A DNA stretch of 64,000 bases from contig CAJVGD010000001.1 in the NCBI GenBank assembly GCA_910890315.1, positions 2,170,001 to 2,234,000 of the forward strand. The letters run 5' to 3'. The notes below the pieces were generated by a model, which was given only the letters and a program-made list of their open reading frames with translations, was not told the DNA's origin and ran no database searches. Below are positions 12,601 through 24,175 of this stretch, piece after piece (positions within the stretch are counted from its first letter, which is position 1; each line of letters begins with the position of its first letter). Origin of the DNA: Serendipita indica DSM 11827 (taxonomy: Eukaryota; Basidiomycota; Agaricomycetes; Sebacinales; Serendipitaceae). The position numbers and the translations under genes were made by a program.

Positions 12601-15333
12601 AGTATCCTCACAACTCGATGCAAATGGCGAAAAGTGCCAGGAATTCACCCGTGCGTCCTGGTCCAAGCAAGCTCCCTGGTGGCTCTTCTGCCAGATTTTT
12701 GGAGGATCTCAAGGCCAAAATGGCTGCTGGAGCTGGTGGCGCTCCAACAGGGGTCAATGGTGTGGGTGGTCGAACCGCAACTACCGAGTCCATTTCCGAA
12801 GAGTCCAACACACTCGAGAGCAGCGAGTACGATATGGTCAGGGGTAGTGTCTTTACAGATGATACTCCACCGTCGAGCATTAATGGTGTGGACGCCACAC
12901 GTACAATGACCGGAAGTATGGTCGAGGACACGGACACTGGTGCCAACTCGGGTGGTATGGTCAATGCACTTGCCAACAAACTCGCACAACTTCGTAAACC
13001 CATCGATCTCAGCTCGCCACCCAATGGGACTGCTCCTCTCCCTTCGACGACCGGCACGAACGGTCCCTCTGCAACAGCGACGGCGGGGGCCGCCAACGGC
13101 GCTCCTGCTCCCCTCCGCCTCCGCCACCACCTCCACCACCTCCAATGATGGGCATGGGTCTGCCAAAATCTGGCGGGCCGGGCGGCGGCGGCTTGATGGC
13201 CCCTCCTCCTCCTCCTCCTCCTCCCCGCCACCGCCGATGCCTGGATCAGCTTCGACGTTTAGCTCAATGGCATCGCCTGCCCCTCCGCCTCCTCCACCCC
13301 CGCCCATGTCGGGCGCGTTTTCGCCTGCGAGCAAAGGTGGATCACTTCCCAATTCGACTCGGTCGTCCGTCCAGAATGGACACTCGAGTATGCAGTCGGT
13401 TCTTGCTGGTAGAAAGGATGTACCCCTCACGGCCAATACGCGGATGAAGCAGCTCCAGTGGGACAAAGTTCCACAGCAAAATGTCGGGAAAACGCTGTGG
13501 AAGGAAGAGGAAGCTGGCAAGGAGCAAGAATGGGTCCAAAAGCTGCTCAATGATGGTGTATGGAAGGAGATGGAAGAAGATTTCAAGGCCAAGCAACTTG
13601 TCATCAATCTCATGGGTTTGTCATACATCGTTGGTTGGAATGGATGCTCACGATTGTCTAGCGAAACAAAAGAGAGCAGAGCTCAAGAGCGTGCTCGACC
13701 CTCAGACGAAGAAGCGAGTCGGTGAGTCAACCCCTGGCGCTTGTGGCTCCATCTCATTATATTAGAAATCATCATTCAACGAGTCAAGAGACTATCACCA
13801 GAGGAGATTGCTCACCAGCTCCTGCTGATGGCACCAGACTTGTGCACCGAAAATTTCCTCAGCGAGCTCAAACCTGTTCTCCCGTCACCGGAGCAGATTG
13901 GCAAGTTAAATGTGTACCGCAACGCAGATCCGGAAGAATTGGCAGGACTCCATCCGTCGGATCGTCTCATGGTTCAGCTCATCAAAATCGACCGACTCGG
14001 TCCAAGGTTACAAGGAATGTTGTTCCGGTGCAGATTCGATGAACAGATGACTCTCTGGGAAGAAAATGCAAGAAAGCTTTCAGAAGCCGGAGACGCTCTC
14101 TTGCATGCGGCCAAATTCAAAGAGTTGATGAGTGTGCGTTCGACAAGACCAATCAGATGAGCCGCTAATTCCGTTCTAGTTGATCCTACTTATCGGCAAC
14201 TACATGAACGGTACAGGTATCAAAGGTGGCGCGTACGGTTTCAAGGTTAGCAGTATCAACAAGCTCGTCGATACAAAGTCTGTGCACAATACGACATTGC
14301 TCCATTTCCTTGAACGGACTGTCTCCCATCACTTCCCGGAGATGGAGGGTTTCCTCGAAGAGCTGGCCAAGCCTGCTGATGCCTGCAGAAGTACGCTCCT
14401 CTTACGATAAACTGGCTTGTACTCACAGTTTTCAGTCAATCTGCTCGATATGCGCAAAGGAGTATCGGAGATTCGAGAGGGTCTCAAGGTGCTACGAACA
14501 GAACTTCAAGACCATTTTGCCGACGTCGACGGCTCAAATCCAGGCGATCTCTTTGGCAAGAAGATGTGGCGCTTTGTCGGGGAAGCCAAGGATCGTTTAG
14601 ACGACTTGACGGACGAGGTAACGCTTGCCGACTCGACATTTGGCGAAGTCGTCCGGTACTACGGAGAAGATGAGAAGAACATGACCTCGATCGAATTCTT
14701 TGGCATCTTCAAGACTTTTGTTACCTCATACCAGGTATTTTTCTGTGGTTAAACTTTGGATATGGTGCTGATGTTACTCAGAAATGCAAGTTTGAAAACC
14801 AGAGCGCCGCCGAAGAACGCGCTGCAGCAGACAGACGGCGACAACAAGCCGAGGAGGTCAAGGCTGCAAAGGCCAAGGCGGAAATGACTCTGGAGGAAGA
14901 CAGCACGATGCTCGACTCGCTATTGGAAAAGCTGCGCGAAGGCGAGAGTGTCAAAGGCCGAGCACGGAAGCGACCCGCAAAAGACCGCGCGATGCGGCCA
15001 CCGCCAACCCCGCTCGCAATGCTACACGAGCGAAATGGCGAGGGAGGTGGGGATGCAGGTGACCTTGCTCGAGGGATGCTTGCCGCGCTCAAGTCGGATG
15101 GATTTGGCTTTGGCGCAACGGACACGATTGTTCCGATTCCGATGCCCATGTCGCCCACACGACGACGTCCGAGGATACGCAATGATCCGCTACTTGCAGA
15201 AGAATTAGAAGGGCTGAGCCCATCACTCATCGAGACACTTGCCAATGATGATTCGGAAGGAAACCCCTTGTCGCCACTCTCTCCAAAGGACCAGCAGCCG
15301 AAATCGGAAGAGGAAGGGCTAAAGGAAACGTGA
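9684..15333 (+). CDS. Diaphanous-type formin (GBD/FH3-FH1-FH2-DAD)
   Basis: Formins nucleate and elongate straight actin filaments for polarised growth and septation. The first exon (from ATG 9684) is Ser/Gly-rich. A Rho-GTPase-binding/FH3 region follows from about 10440 (MTMDQKWGIVHAHEHDRW, DTPEWYLKKFMDQTI) to about 11800, then a coiled coil rich in Glu/Arg (11880-12160). The FH1 polyproline tract lies at 13100-13310. FH2 runs from MKQLQWDKVP (13445) to about 14800 and includes the hallmark GNYMNGTGIKGGAYGFKV near 14200. The C-terminus has an autoinhibitory DAD, MLDSLLEKLREG followed by a basic patch (14910-14990). The FH1 needs two reading-frame changes, both at runs of four C (13110-13113 and about 13232), where one extra C each would restore the polyproline frame. 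These are probably sequence errors rather than real breaks. Confidence 0.92.
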
Positions 15334-15500
15334 CGCTGTACGAACTATAGACAATCTGGCATCTTGCATCTCGAGTCGCATTGTATCGTTTAGGGCCATC
15401 TGTATCTCATTTCGTAATGCAGGTTCAAGTTATTCTTCCAGAATTTATTACAGTACACGTCAGGTCTTGATTATAGATTCGTGGTCCGTAATTGATATCG

Positions 15501-16901
15501 TCAAACCGCGCGCGATGCATCACCGTGATGCATTGCACTGGGGTTTACATTGTGGTTCGCTGTTGCTCCATTGTTCCTTGAACCACCAAAAAGTCCTCCG
15601 GCACCAGCGCCGGCGCCTCCAGTCATGGATGCATCGAATGGCGCGCCGCCCGAGACTTCCTGGCGGTCACCCCATCCCCCATCCCTCGTGACGGGCCATT
15701 GGCCCGATTCTCCTGGGACGTATCCAAACGAAGGGATACCCATTCCATTTGCATCACCACCCTTGTTGCGCAAGAAGAGACTGGACGTGCGCGGGAGGAG
15801 GACGTGGTTGAACCTAAAATCCCAAATGCTCGCAAAGGTTGTGCGGAATGCGACGAATGCGCACGCAGTGCCAATGAGGCCACCAACGGTCACGTCCCAC
15901 CAGTGGTGGAATCCGTCCATGACCATGGCAAGAGCGATAAGCATTGCGGCGAGGATGGGTGCGAAGAAGAGGAGAATCTTCCAGTACGCCGGATTATGCG
16001 CGGATAAGAGTTTGAGTTGAGCGTTAAAATAGAGTGCGAGGAACACAAAGCCTGCGAATGCGGCTGTCGAGTGTCCACTTGGGAGCGACTCGACTGCGTC
16101 GTTGATTTCCTTCTTGTCTCCTGTGCACTATATAATCTCAGTCAGCAAGAGTTGCGAATAAGGAAGGGGAGATGACGTACGACTGATCGAGTGAAGTAGA
16201 GCTCTTGGTAGCCAGAGCCAACGAGGCCATTTGGGATCTGGGGTTTGCACACGACCAGGAAGTGAGGACGAGGGCCACCGATAAGACACTTGATGACGAC
16301 TTGGAAGAGCGCGGCAGTGACTAGGAAAGGGATTAGTGAATTCTACAGATGTAGGAGCCACCAAGACATACTCAGAGACTTGAGCAGACCCATAGTCGAT
16401 GTAAAGACGTGCTCCATGCTGCGTAATCTGATTTGGAACAGGACAAAGAAGACAAAGGGGACGAAGAATGCGACAAATGCAGCAGCCCAGATGGGCACGA
16501 GATCCTTTTGCATCGGAACGGCAATTGATGGCTGGGAAAGGTTAGAGTGGGTTAGTTGAAAAACGAGGAGAGCCTCACCATGATAACCTCGCCATCTTGG
16601 AAGCGGATAGGGAAGTAATGGTCATACGCGGGAGCTGTCAACGTATCAGAGAAACTCTGGTAGTTGTGCAAGGCGACATACGGGCAAAGTAGATTCCCAA
16701 GCCGGCCACTGTAAGGCTGTCAGTCTTCAGAAGTTAGGCAATACAAGAGAACTAACCTCCGGCGAGGACCATGGTAATGATATCAAACCCATGAAGACGA
16801 AGCCATGTTCCTAGATGGAAATTTCGACCGTTTCCGACATGTGTTTTCCGTGACGTTGTCGCTGTCCCGTTTGCGGCCTTGTTCTTGCCAAAGAGCGCCA
16901 T
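15501..16901 (-). CDS. PAP2-family lipid phosphate phosphatase (DPP1/LPP-like), multi-exon
   Basis: This is a membrane enzyme of the phosphatidic acid phosphatase type 2 superfamily, which removes phosphate from phosphatidate, diacylglycerol pyrophosphate or similar lipids. The start is the ATG at 16901 (MALFGKNK). Hydrophobic segments alternate with short loops through several exons. Motif C1, K-x6-RP, is present as KCLIGGPRPHF (about 16250). Motif C2 is ESLPSGHSTAAFAG (about 16070-16090). The motif C3 region reads LAMVMDGFHHWWDVTVGG (about 15910): the catalytic His and the Asp are there, but the usual Ser-Arg at its start is Ala-Met. The C-terminal tail is long and Gly/Ala/Asn-rich. The gene is convergent with the formin. 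The family is certain; the substrate is not known. Confidence 0.88.
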
Positions 16902-17248
16902 GGTCTGGATATCGGGGACGCTGGGGAACGGTCTGGAGGACACTCGACGAGGTTTGTGAACCAGCGTTGGCTCTCCAACTGGCGTTTTGCACGGGTACTA
17001 TTTATACACCTCTGTCGGAGCGTGATGTCACCAGGAAGTGAGCATGAAAGTACAAAAGCGTCACGTCATCTTTCAGAAAATACGCAATAATATGCGAAAG
17101 GAGGGAGATGTAGTGGAAACCATGTCGGGAAAAGGTCGACGAGGTCGAAAGCACGTTGGATGGAGGTCGTCTGCCGCCAAGTTGGTGGAGTGGCTTGGCG
17201 ATTATAAAAACGATTATATTAATTAACGAAGACTTTGTCCAAACTATC

Positions 17249-17360
17249 GATGTGGTGGTCGAGTGGTCTAAGACGCCAGATTTAAGTAGTAGGTGGCTGC
17301 TTCAGCCATTCAACTCCTGGTGCTCGCGAGAGCGCGTGGGTTCGAATCCCATCCACATCA
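17249..17360 (+). tRNA. tRNA-Leu (anticodon UAA) with an intron
   Basis: The acceptor stem GATGTGG (17249-17255) pairs with CCACATC (17353-17359), followed by the discriminator A. The A-box is TGGTCGAGTGG and the B-box GGTTCGAATCC. A long variable arm (stem GCTC/GAGC, 17321-17332) marks a class II tRNA. The anticodon loop begins TTTAAG, giving UAA at 17283-17285. An intron of about 27 bases sits one base after the anticodon, the standard place for nuclear tRNA introns. The last pair of the anticodon stem appears to be an A-C mismatch. A T-rich terminator, TTATTTTT, follows at once. Exact intron ends are not certain. Confidence 0.9.
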
Positions 17361-17583
17361 CATTATTTTTGCCCGTTTCGTTTTCCACACAGGGAAGGGA
17401 CGGAGATGAGCCTACTCAAATAGTCAAATTTTGGACCTGACCATCTCTTTCTTGGGCTATTGAGAAAGCTCAGAAGATTAATCGAGGACCCGCATCGATT
17501 GGAATATTAGGGTAGCGGGTATATCTACGAGCGGGTATTGAAACAGTCTGAATGCATAACAATCCATCATCAGGCTCATGTTA

Positions 17584-18458
17584 TTAGGCAGGTAATCCGC
17601 CATGGCAGCTCCGTTCATGCCTTGCCGCGTTCTGCCTCCATCCGGCTTTCCCACTGCATGCAATGTTAGGACGCGGGTTTCACAACGTTCAGCTACAAAT
17701 TTCTACTGACCAGTGCTTACACCGAACATGCGTGTCTTCATCAGTCCGCAGATGGTGCGTCAGACGCTCTTTGCTATGAAACGCTGCGGTGCTATTTCAA
17801 CACGAGGGACATAATCAGTGCGCTGTATACAAGGAGGAATGACCAGCCAACTCACCACGTCGCATCTCCGCATTGTCCACCACACAAAAACGGTCGAGCG
17901 CCCGTGTGCTTGTTTTCGCAGGCCTCGTAACGAACAGGCCTGCTGTGTGTCTTGTGACAATATGGACAGATCTTGGCGCTCTGATGAGTGTCAAAGGTCA
18001 TAGTCCCTGGTGATATTGGAGACGAGCCGCTGGTTGAAACGGGGAGTGGAACCCGATTCTGCAAGGTGGGCACGCTGGGTGAAATCACGCGGGAAAAGGG
18101 CATGACAGCTCCTACTGGCGTAGGGTATGTTGAGGACCTGCTGGAGGACGCAGTCGGCTGCGGCGGATTAGGAGTCAATGCAATGTGCGAGACAGAATGA
18201 CCAAGCGGTCGCATTTGGTGAGTCATAGCGAGATTGCGAGGTAAATTAGAGTGTATATTTTGCTGATATTGTATCCCAGGTGCTGGGTTGGCCGTCGGAA
18301 ACCCTGAAAATTGGATCGGGTACCCCGGGTTAGGGTCCCTATGGTCTTTCTCAGTAGGCTCTTTGGATATGCGTTTGATACTCACCAAGAGGAGACCAAA
18401 TCCCAGGCCCCATCTGTGCGGGGGCACCAAAGGGGTGAGCGAATCCGCGCGAGCTCAT
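17584..18458 (-). CDS. zf1: small Cys/His-rich protein of the locally amplified family
   Basis: Four exons. Exon 1 (18458-18386) is short; exon 2 carries a Ser/Pro/Thr-rich variable region and then CPYCHKTHSRPVRYEACENK and PFLCGGQCGDAT. Exon 3 gives TAAFHSKERLTHHL, and exon 4 CGKAGWRQNAARHERSC plus a short tail ending at TAA 17584-17586. The exon 2/3 and exon 3/4 introns are both phase 2 and split a Cys codon as TG|C and TG|T. The Cys/His spacing suggests three zinc-binding modules, the last two resembling C2H2/C2HC fingers. The first acceptor was chosen at 18346, the only nearby AG that keeps the frame. Function unknown; a nucleic-acid-binding regulator is a guess from ligand pattern only. 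It is transcribed away from tRNA-Leu and lies next to zf2. Confidence 0.82.
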
Positions 18459-19312
18459 GGGCGGGTGTGGAAAGTGGGAGACGAGAGAGATAATGCGACG
18501 AGGAAATGGACGTAAACAATGGTCTTGACAATGTCGTTGAGAGAGCAGAGAGTACTGGCTATCTCCTCCCGCCCCGACGGCGACTTTTATACAGATTAGC
18601 TATGGTCCGTACATCCTCGCTCGACTCTGCGCCCGTTCCCCGTCTACCGAGCCTGTAATCAATTCATCACATGCCGACAAAGTCTTTCCTCCCGGTGATC
18701 ACCTAAGCGCTGCCTCCAGGGTTAAGCCCTCATAGATCTCGTGCGTACATGGTGCGTGTCTGTACGCCATCGATCGGACAGCAATTCACAGCGCCATTTG
18801 AACCATCAAAGCCGGCTGGCGATCGAATTCCGTCTTCCAGACGCCCGGTCATCCACCCGCCTCTGTTCCAAATCGTGAACGCAGTCTTAGCGTGGGAAGC
18901 ACAAGTTTCAGCACGGGAAAGAAGAGTCGGCAGCGGGTTCGATTTGAGTGTCGCCTTGCCCTTGCCCTCTGGGCGGCTGCTAGGAGCAGTAATGCATGCA
19001 CGTTGATATGCTACAGACATGTGCCCCAAATTCACCTGATCCCCTCCGTCGATGGAGTGCTCATCACGGAGATGATGTTCGGTCAGGCGCCGCCCATGGG
19101 GCGCAAAGTGATCGAGACAGAACCACGGTTTACGCCGAGATAATTACACATTAGCGAGTCACCTACAGATGAATTTCAGATGAATTTGCCAGTTTCTCCA
19201 GACTCTGACTGTCAGTCTATTGTTCCATCCTCTCACCGGAACTCAGCACGCCATAACGAGGAAGAGTAGGTCATGCATGAATACTTGCTACTAAACTACA
19301 TGCTCGGCTTTA
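18459..19312. other. Intergenic region upstream of zf1 and downstream of zf2
   Basis: About 850 bases. Apart from the zf1 TATA box near 18584 I find no gene; the open frames here lack recognisable motifs. Confidence 0.4.
18584..18591 (-). promoter_or_regulatory. TATA box of zf1
   Basis: TATAAAAG on the minus strand, 126 bases upstream of the zf1 ATG. Several other members of the family have the same octamer or a close variant at 50-310 bases upstream. Confidence 0.55.
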
Positions 19313-20253
19313 TTACTCGAGAGGCGTGACCGATAGCTTGCAGGTCCGCCGGTGTCGGGCTGCGTTTTGCTTCCAACCGATCTCCCCACTGCGACAAGCA
19401 CAACACTGTAAGCAGGACCTCTTATGAATGGGAGGAAGCCTACCAATTGTTGCATCGCATTCGCCTCTCGTCTCGAGGACGGGTATGACGCCCCAAGAGC
19501 TCCTTGCTGTAGAATTTTGCGGTGCTAGATGCAAGGTGTGAGTGGGGGCGGCATGGCTGCGCGTTCGGGCGATCGACTTACCAGCTCGTATTACCACAGA
19601 TACGGTCACACTTAAACTGAGGTTTCTTACTGGCCTTATTCTGGCACTCTCGGTAGCGTACTGGACGCGAATGAGAGCCCAGACATGTGGCACATATGGC
19701 CCGCTGTTTTGCTGCCTTGTCTACGCCTTGGCTGTTGGAGTTCTGTGTAGTCGGAGCACTTTCTACGGAGGTATTCTGCTGTCCCTCGGATGTCGAATTG
19801 ATCAAAGGAAGCTGAAATTCGGGAATAGGAGGTGGAAGGATCGGCTGGGCTGCGTGGGGACCTGAGGGATCGACCAGAGAGGAGCTCCAGGTTTCAAATT
19901 CGCCACTAATCAGGCCACATGAGCCAAATAATTTTATATCCTCGAATCCTCGGTTGCCGGGGGATACATAAGGCTCGCAAGACGATGGAAACGGAGGACG
20001 TGAGGACGTGTCCAGAACGGGATCCCCGAAAAGAAGAAAGTCGCCAGAAGTAGACGCATGTTGACCAATGGTCGGACTATAGCAGCCTATATTCTCGAGG
20101 CCCGGATCGCCCAGCCACGGGAAAGGCTCGTTTGTAAATGGCAAGGAATCTGCACCAAGGATGAGCTTGTGCTCCTACAAAGTAATCTTTAAACAAACCA
20201 TAGAATGGTGGGAAAACGCACGAAGTTGACTGTGAGTGGGTTGGATATTCCAT
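19313..20253 (-). CDS. zf2: small Cys/His-rich protein of the amplified family
   Basis: Exon 1 (from ATG 20253) encodes a short peptide ending PPFYG. An intron starting GTTTAAAG leads to exon 2, an acidic/Pro/Ser-rich variable region followed by CATCLGSHSRPVRYRECQNK and FKCDRICGNTS. Exon 3 reads TAKFYSKELLGRH, and exon 4 CGEIGWKQNAARHRRTC and a short tail to the stop at 19313. The two phase-2 introns split Cys codons as in zf1. The CGG triplet of the family is changed to CDR here, but all Cys ligands are kept. TATAAG lies 59-64 bases upstream of the ATG (20312-20317, minus). Looks intact. Confidence 0.8.
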
Positions 20254-20311
20254 GATAAGCTGGTGGGGATCGTCGATGAAGAGCGTTGGGTGGATTGAGG
20301 TCTTCAAAAGT

Positions 20312-20317
20312 CTTATA
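20312..20317 (-). promoter_or_regulatory. TATA-like box of zf2
   Basis: TATAAG on the minus strand, about 60 bases before the zf2 ATG, a weaker match than in other members. Confidence 0.4.
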
Positions 20318-20476
20318 GACGGAGGCCAAGAACATAAATAAATTGTACGACATCACAATTTCTCTTCGGACACCTATCTAGTCCTCAGGACGAATTGAAT
20401 GAGGTACCCCCGGGATGTAATGGTGCAAGCCCTCGTGTCCATTACACCCGACAAGCTCCTCATACAAATACTGTAG

Positions 20477-21238
20477 GCACAACCTCGTTCTAGCATTCTG
20501 GTCGAGGACTTGCCCTGAACGGAAAAGGGCGCTAACCCCGTTCCAGTCCCCAATTGACTGACCCTCCGCCCCTTCGTAGCCAGGGCGAGAAGCTTGTGGT
20601 GCTACAAGAAAGATCATTACTGTTAGGGAAACAATAGACCAATTTTGCTCGGCTCACCATCCAGCGACGCCACATGCACCGCCACACTCGTACGGACGGT
20701 ATCCAATGGCCTTGTACAAGCATTCTTGATAACGAATAGGGCGACTATGCGAGTTTCCGCATACAAAGCATTTTGGTCGTTGCGTCCGTGCCTTGACGCT
20801 GGGTTGGCTACTGGAGCCTTGTGCCTCCAAAACACTCCCGGCGACCTCTGGATTTCCTGAGACGACCACGAGCTGATCCGACGGCACGCCCAAGTTGCCT
20901 TGGCATGCTTGATCAATCGAGGTCGGTCCCAGGGTATCATTACCGCTTGACTTTCCGCCGACGGGGCTTGGGTCCCAGAAGAAGGCAGCTTCTCCGAGCA
21001 AGTTGAACGGTGTTACAGATTCTGTGATGTTGTATTGAGACATGGCATTAGGATTCCAAATGGATATGTCCTGCGGTGTGGGCAACGACGGAGACAGTCC
21101 GCCTCGCCTGATATCAGCTACAGGTAAGAAGTCATTAGCATTAGCAATCCCTTTACTCTCTATAGAGCCCGCAGTAGCGTCTTGAAGATGCGCAAACATG
21201 TCGCCGTTCTTGAGGGGATGCTCAGGGGACGGGTGCAT
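20477..21238 (-). pseudogene. zf3: degenerating member of the Cys/His-rich family
   Basis: The exon 2 part is intact (ATG 21238 to 20654): a variable region, then CFVCGNSHSRPIRYQECLYK and YECGGACGVAG, ending at the usual TG|GT donor. Downstream, the expected exon 3 begins correctly with a Cys codon (TTSFSPWLRRG) but then loses the Ser-x-Glu-x-Leu-x2-His core. The exon 4-like stretch (QVLDQNARTRLC) keeps the Gln-Asn-Ala but lacks the His ligand. The N-terminal half could still be made, so this may be a truncated functional variant rather than dead DNA. No separate first exon was found. Confidence 0.6.
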
Positions 21239-21798
21239 GCCGGTGGGAATGAGTCTGCCTCGAGTTTTGCATTTCTCCTTTATGTGATTCCTTCAGCACA
21301 CCTGTACCACCTCAAGCCCTCGTCAGATAGCAAACCGACGAACACAAGCAAGGTAAACCCGTTACCGAATCGGGACATTGCTCCGAACGGGCTGACTGGG
21401 CTAGGTTCTACTCAAAACCATGCACACTTGAAGTGTAGATTTAGCGTTTGTATTCAACGCCTTTGCCCAATCAATGGATGGATGTCCCGCGCCTGTCGGC
21501 CATGTCCGCGTAGTTTTCTTCCGTGGGCAGGCGATAGAATATTCTCAGCATGGTTGGCGCAGCAGTATCCGACCGCAGCGGCGTACACGACGATCGAATA
21601 CCACAAGGGTTTGAACGGAGAAATTCCTGCGCATATACACCACAAGAGCTGCAAGCGTTTTCAAATTCAACACACGTTATACACCGTATAATCAACAGAC
21701 TGTTGTTCACATCTGAAACGGAAACGCTGCCGCCCGCCGTCGCAGTTTCTGTTTTGTTCATCATCATCGTCATCCTCTTTCTCCAGAAAAGGTCTCGC
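21239..21798. other. Intergenic region between zf3 and ERG5
   Basis: About 560 bases containing the zf3 promoter and ERG5 3' flank. No gene seen; a CATAAAG element lies about 35 bases before the zf3 ATG. Confidence 0.4.
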
Positions 21799-23579
21799 TT
21801 ATTCATTTCGGGGAGTGAAATCAAGGAGACATCCATCCTTGGGGAAGATGCTACGCAACATCTCGTCAGCCTCGATCACAGGCAAAAAAAGGGAAAGGAA
21901 AGAACTCACGTGGCAATCATCTGAACACCGTCGCTATCGGGCGTCCTCTCGTGTCTCCAATCCATCAACGACACGGCATTGGCCATGACGCACGCCATGT
22001 TAATGTTTGTATACTCGACGCCAATGCACCGATGGGGACCGGCGCCAAAGACGAGATAGTTCTTCGGGTTGGCATTGGCGCTGCTCTCGGGGTCCAGCCA
22101 TCGCTCGGGGAGGAACTGGTCTGGGTTCGGGTAGACGTTGGGATCGTGGAGCGATGGGTAGAGCGAAGGGATGACCATGCTATTTGCCGGGACGGTGTAA
22201 AACGACGAGATGGGGAATGGCTTTGTGGCCTTGTACGGAACCTATGGCGACGAAATTTAGTCGCTTCTCACAGTCTGTCGCGAGAACGTACCATTGTGAC
22301 CGGTGGCTTGATCCTGAGACTCTCCTTGATGACGGCGCGGAGGTAGGGCATATTGTCGATCATATCGAGGGTGATTGGCTTGGAGTATTCACCACCACGG
22401 ACGCGCCTTTGCTCTTCTCGAACCTTTTCCATAATCTCTGGATAATCTGCCAAGTGCTGGAACATGTAGATCACACCGGAGCTCATGGCATCTTGACTGG
22501 CAAAGAGGAAACTGAGGATGACGAGACCCATCTCGTGATCGTCAAATTCGCGAGGGAGCTTGCCTCCATCCATAATGGCCTTTTCCTTTGCTTCTTGGAT
22601 ATCCTTGACCCATTGATCCATCATGCAGTGAACCTCGCCACCGTCGGCAATGTACTCTTTGCACAACTTTGCCGCATTTTCGAGATGAGCGAGTGCAATC
22701 TTGCGAGATTGAATGGCGCCCCAGACTTTTGTGCCAGGAAGGGCGAGTGGGAAATTGACCAATTCGAGGGCGAGCGTAATCTTCCAATAGTTGTCGCTGA
22801 TGATGGTAATGGCTTCTTCGGGGATATGTTTCCCGCAAAAAACGCGGAGCGAGGTGTGCATGTTCAAGTAACGAACAGTGTGCATGATCGACTGGGGCTT
22901 GTGGTTGACCTCTTCGGCCGTCTTGAGCCAGAGCGCAAAATGGTGACGGGTGATGGTGTCTTGCACCTCGAGGTAGACTGCGAGTGCTTTGCGCGTGAAG
23001 AGCGAATTGAGTGTGCGACGATAGTCGACGTGTGCCTTGCCATTCAAAAACACCCTACCAAAGGGCGTCAGAGGCTGTTATGGTTCTGTTATTCGAAGCA
23101 AAATCGTACCAGTTTTCTGGACAGAGGACCTGTTTAGCCGAGGCAACGAGGCATGGTTCAGCATAGGCGGGCGAGTTGAGAATCTTGCGGGTGTACTCGT
23201 TGGTCGAGGCGATGACAATAAAGCTACGTATATGTGAGTTTGAGAAGGGGAAAAAGCGAGTCTAGACTCACATATGGAACACGCTGAGTGCGCTGAGCTC
23301 TCCAGAGGCCCATTGGCGTTTGTAGCCCTCGAGAGTTGGATGGAGCGAGTTAGCAAACTTTCCGATGATGGGGATTGTCCATCTTGAGCCTGGGAGGGAG
23401 CCCTTCTTGGCGCGATAGACGGTCTGCTCGAGGATGAGAAGGGCAAGCACTGCAGTAAGCGAAGCAGCGATAATCGACGAAGTTTTATCGCTGAGTAGTT
23501 TGTTGCTGAGCGTCTCTGCAGACGAAAAGATTTGACTTGGGACGGAGCTTGGGGAAACGATGGACGACTGGTGGACCAT
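21799..23579 (-). CDS. ERG5: Sterol C-22 desaturase, cytochrome P450 CYP61
   Basis: This enzyme puts the C22-C23 double bond into the ergosterol side chain in the endoplasmic reticulum. From ATG 23579 there is an N-terminal hydrophobic anchor, then KKGSLPGSRWTIPIIGKFA and LEGYKRQWASGELSALSVFH, typical of Erg5. Further on are FLNGKAHVDYRRTLNSLFTR, the I-helix LSFLFASQDAMSSG, the ExxR motif as KESLRIKPP, and the heme ligand region FGAGPHRCIG. Four or five short introns interrupt it. The last exon is short (IFPKDGCLLDFTPRNE), joined by a splice ending TTGCGTAG that keeps the frame. The gene looks intact. It sits between the minus-strand and plus-strand parts of the zf cluster. Confidence 0.94.
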
Positions 23580-24175
23580 GGCTCCAAAAGACCTGAATCG
23601 ACGGGGAATTTCAGGTGTGTTTTTACAAGCTCAAAGTCCGTGCAGAATTGTCAATGGGACAGCAGAGACTGGCGGTGTCGGTGGTCAACCTTTTGGTCAT
23701 CCATCGAACGACTTTCGACCGTCCCAGAAAGGCAGCCGGCCGGCGCGGGCCAGGCTTTGCCCAGATCACATAAGAAGCTCAGTCATCGACATCGGACATC
23801 TCGTTTACGTGCGCAACTTGGCAGAGGAAAAATCGCTAAGTCGACTAGAAAATATCGTCAATATTCCATAGCATCATGGCAACATTGTCAATCACCACAT
23901 TGACTGCGACGGGCATTTCAAGAGCCAAGGTGCGACTGTCCATCCGTGCATCTGGCCCCTCCTTAAGTACACGTCCTAGCCGCGCGCAAACCGGCCTGGC
24001 TAGTCTCAACCTCCGCCGATTGGTTCACCTACAAACTCCAACACGCGGCTAAGCACAGCAAACTCACGGTAATCTCCGATACCTACCCAGCTCTAGACGC
24101 CATCAAAATCTCTTAGGCCTCGATCAACCAGTCATCATCTCACAACTCTGAGATTAAACAACCAAAATAGGCTTA
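23580..24175. other. Divergent intergenic region between ERG5 and zf4
   Basis: About 600 bases that should hold the ERG5 promoter. No coding sequence or repeat recognised. Confidence 0.4.

Noticed and set aside
12645-13628. Long minus-strand open frame opposite the formin
   Set aside because: Shadow of the GC-rich FH1/FH2 coding region; Gly/Glu/Arg repeats are simply the antisense of polyproline codons.
22184-23137. Long plus-strand open frame of about 317 codons
   Set aside because: It is antisense to the ERG5 P450 coding exons, whose motifs are unmistakable.
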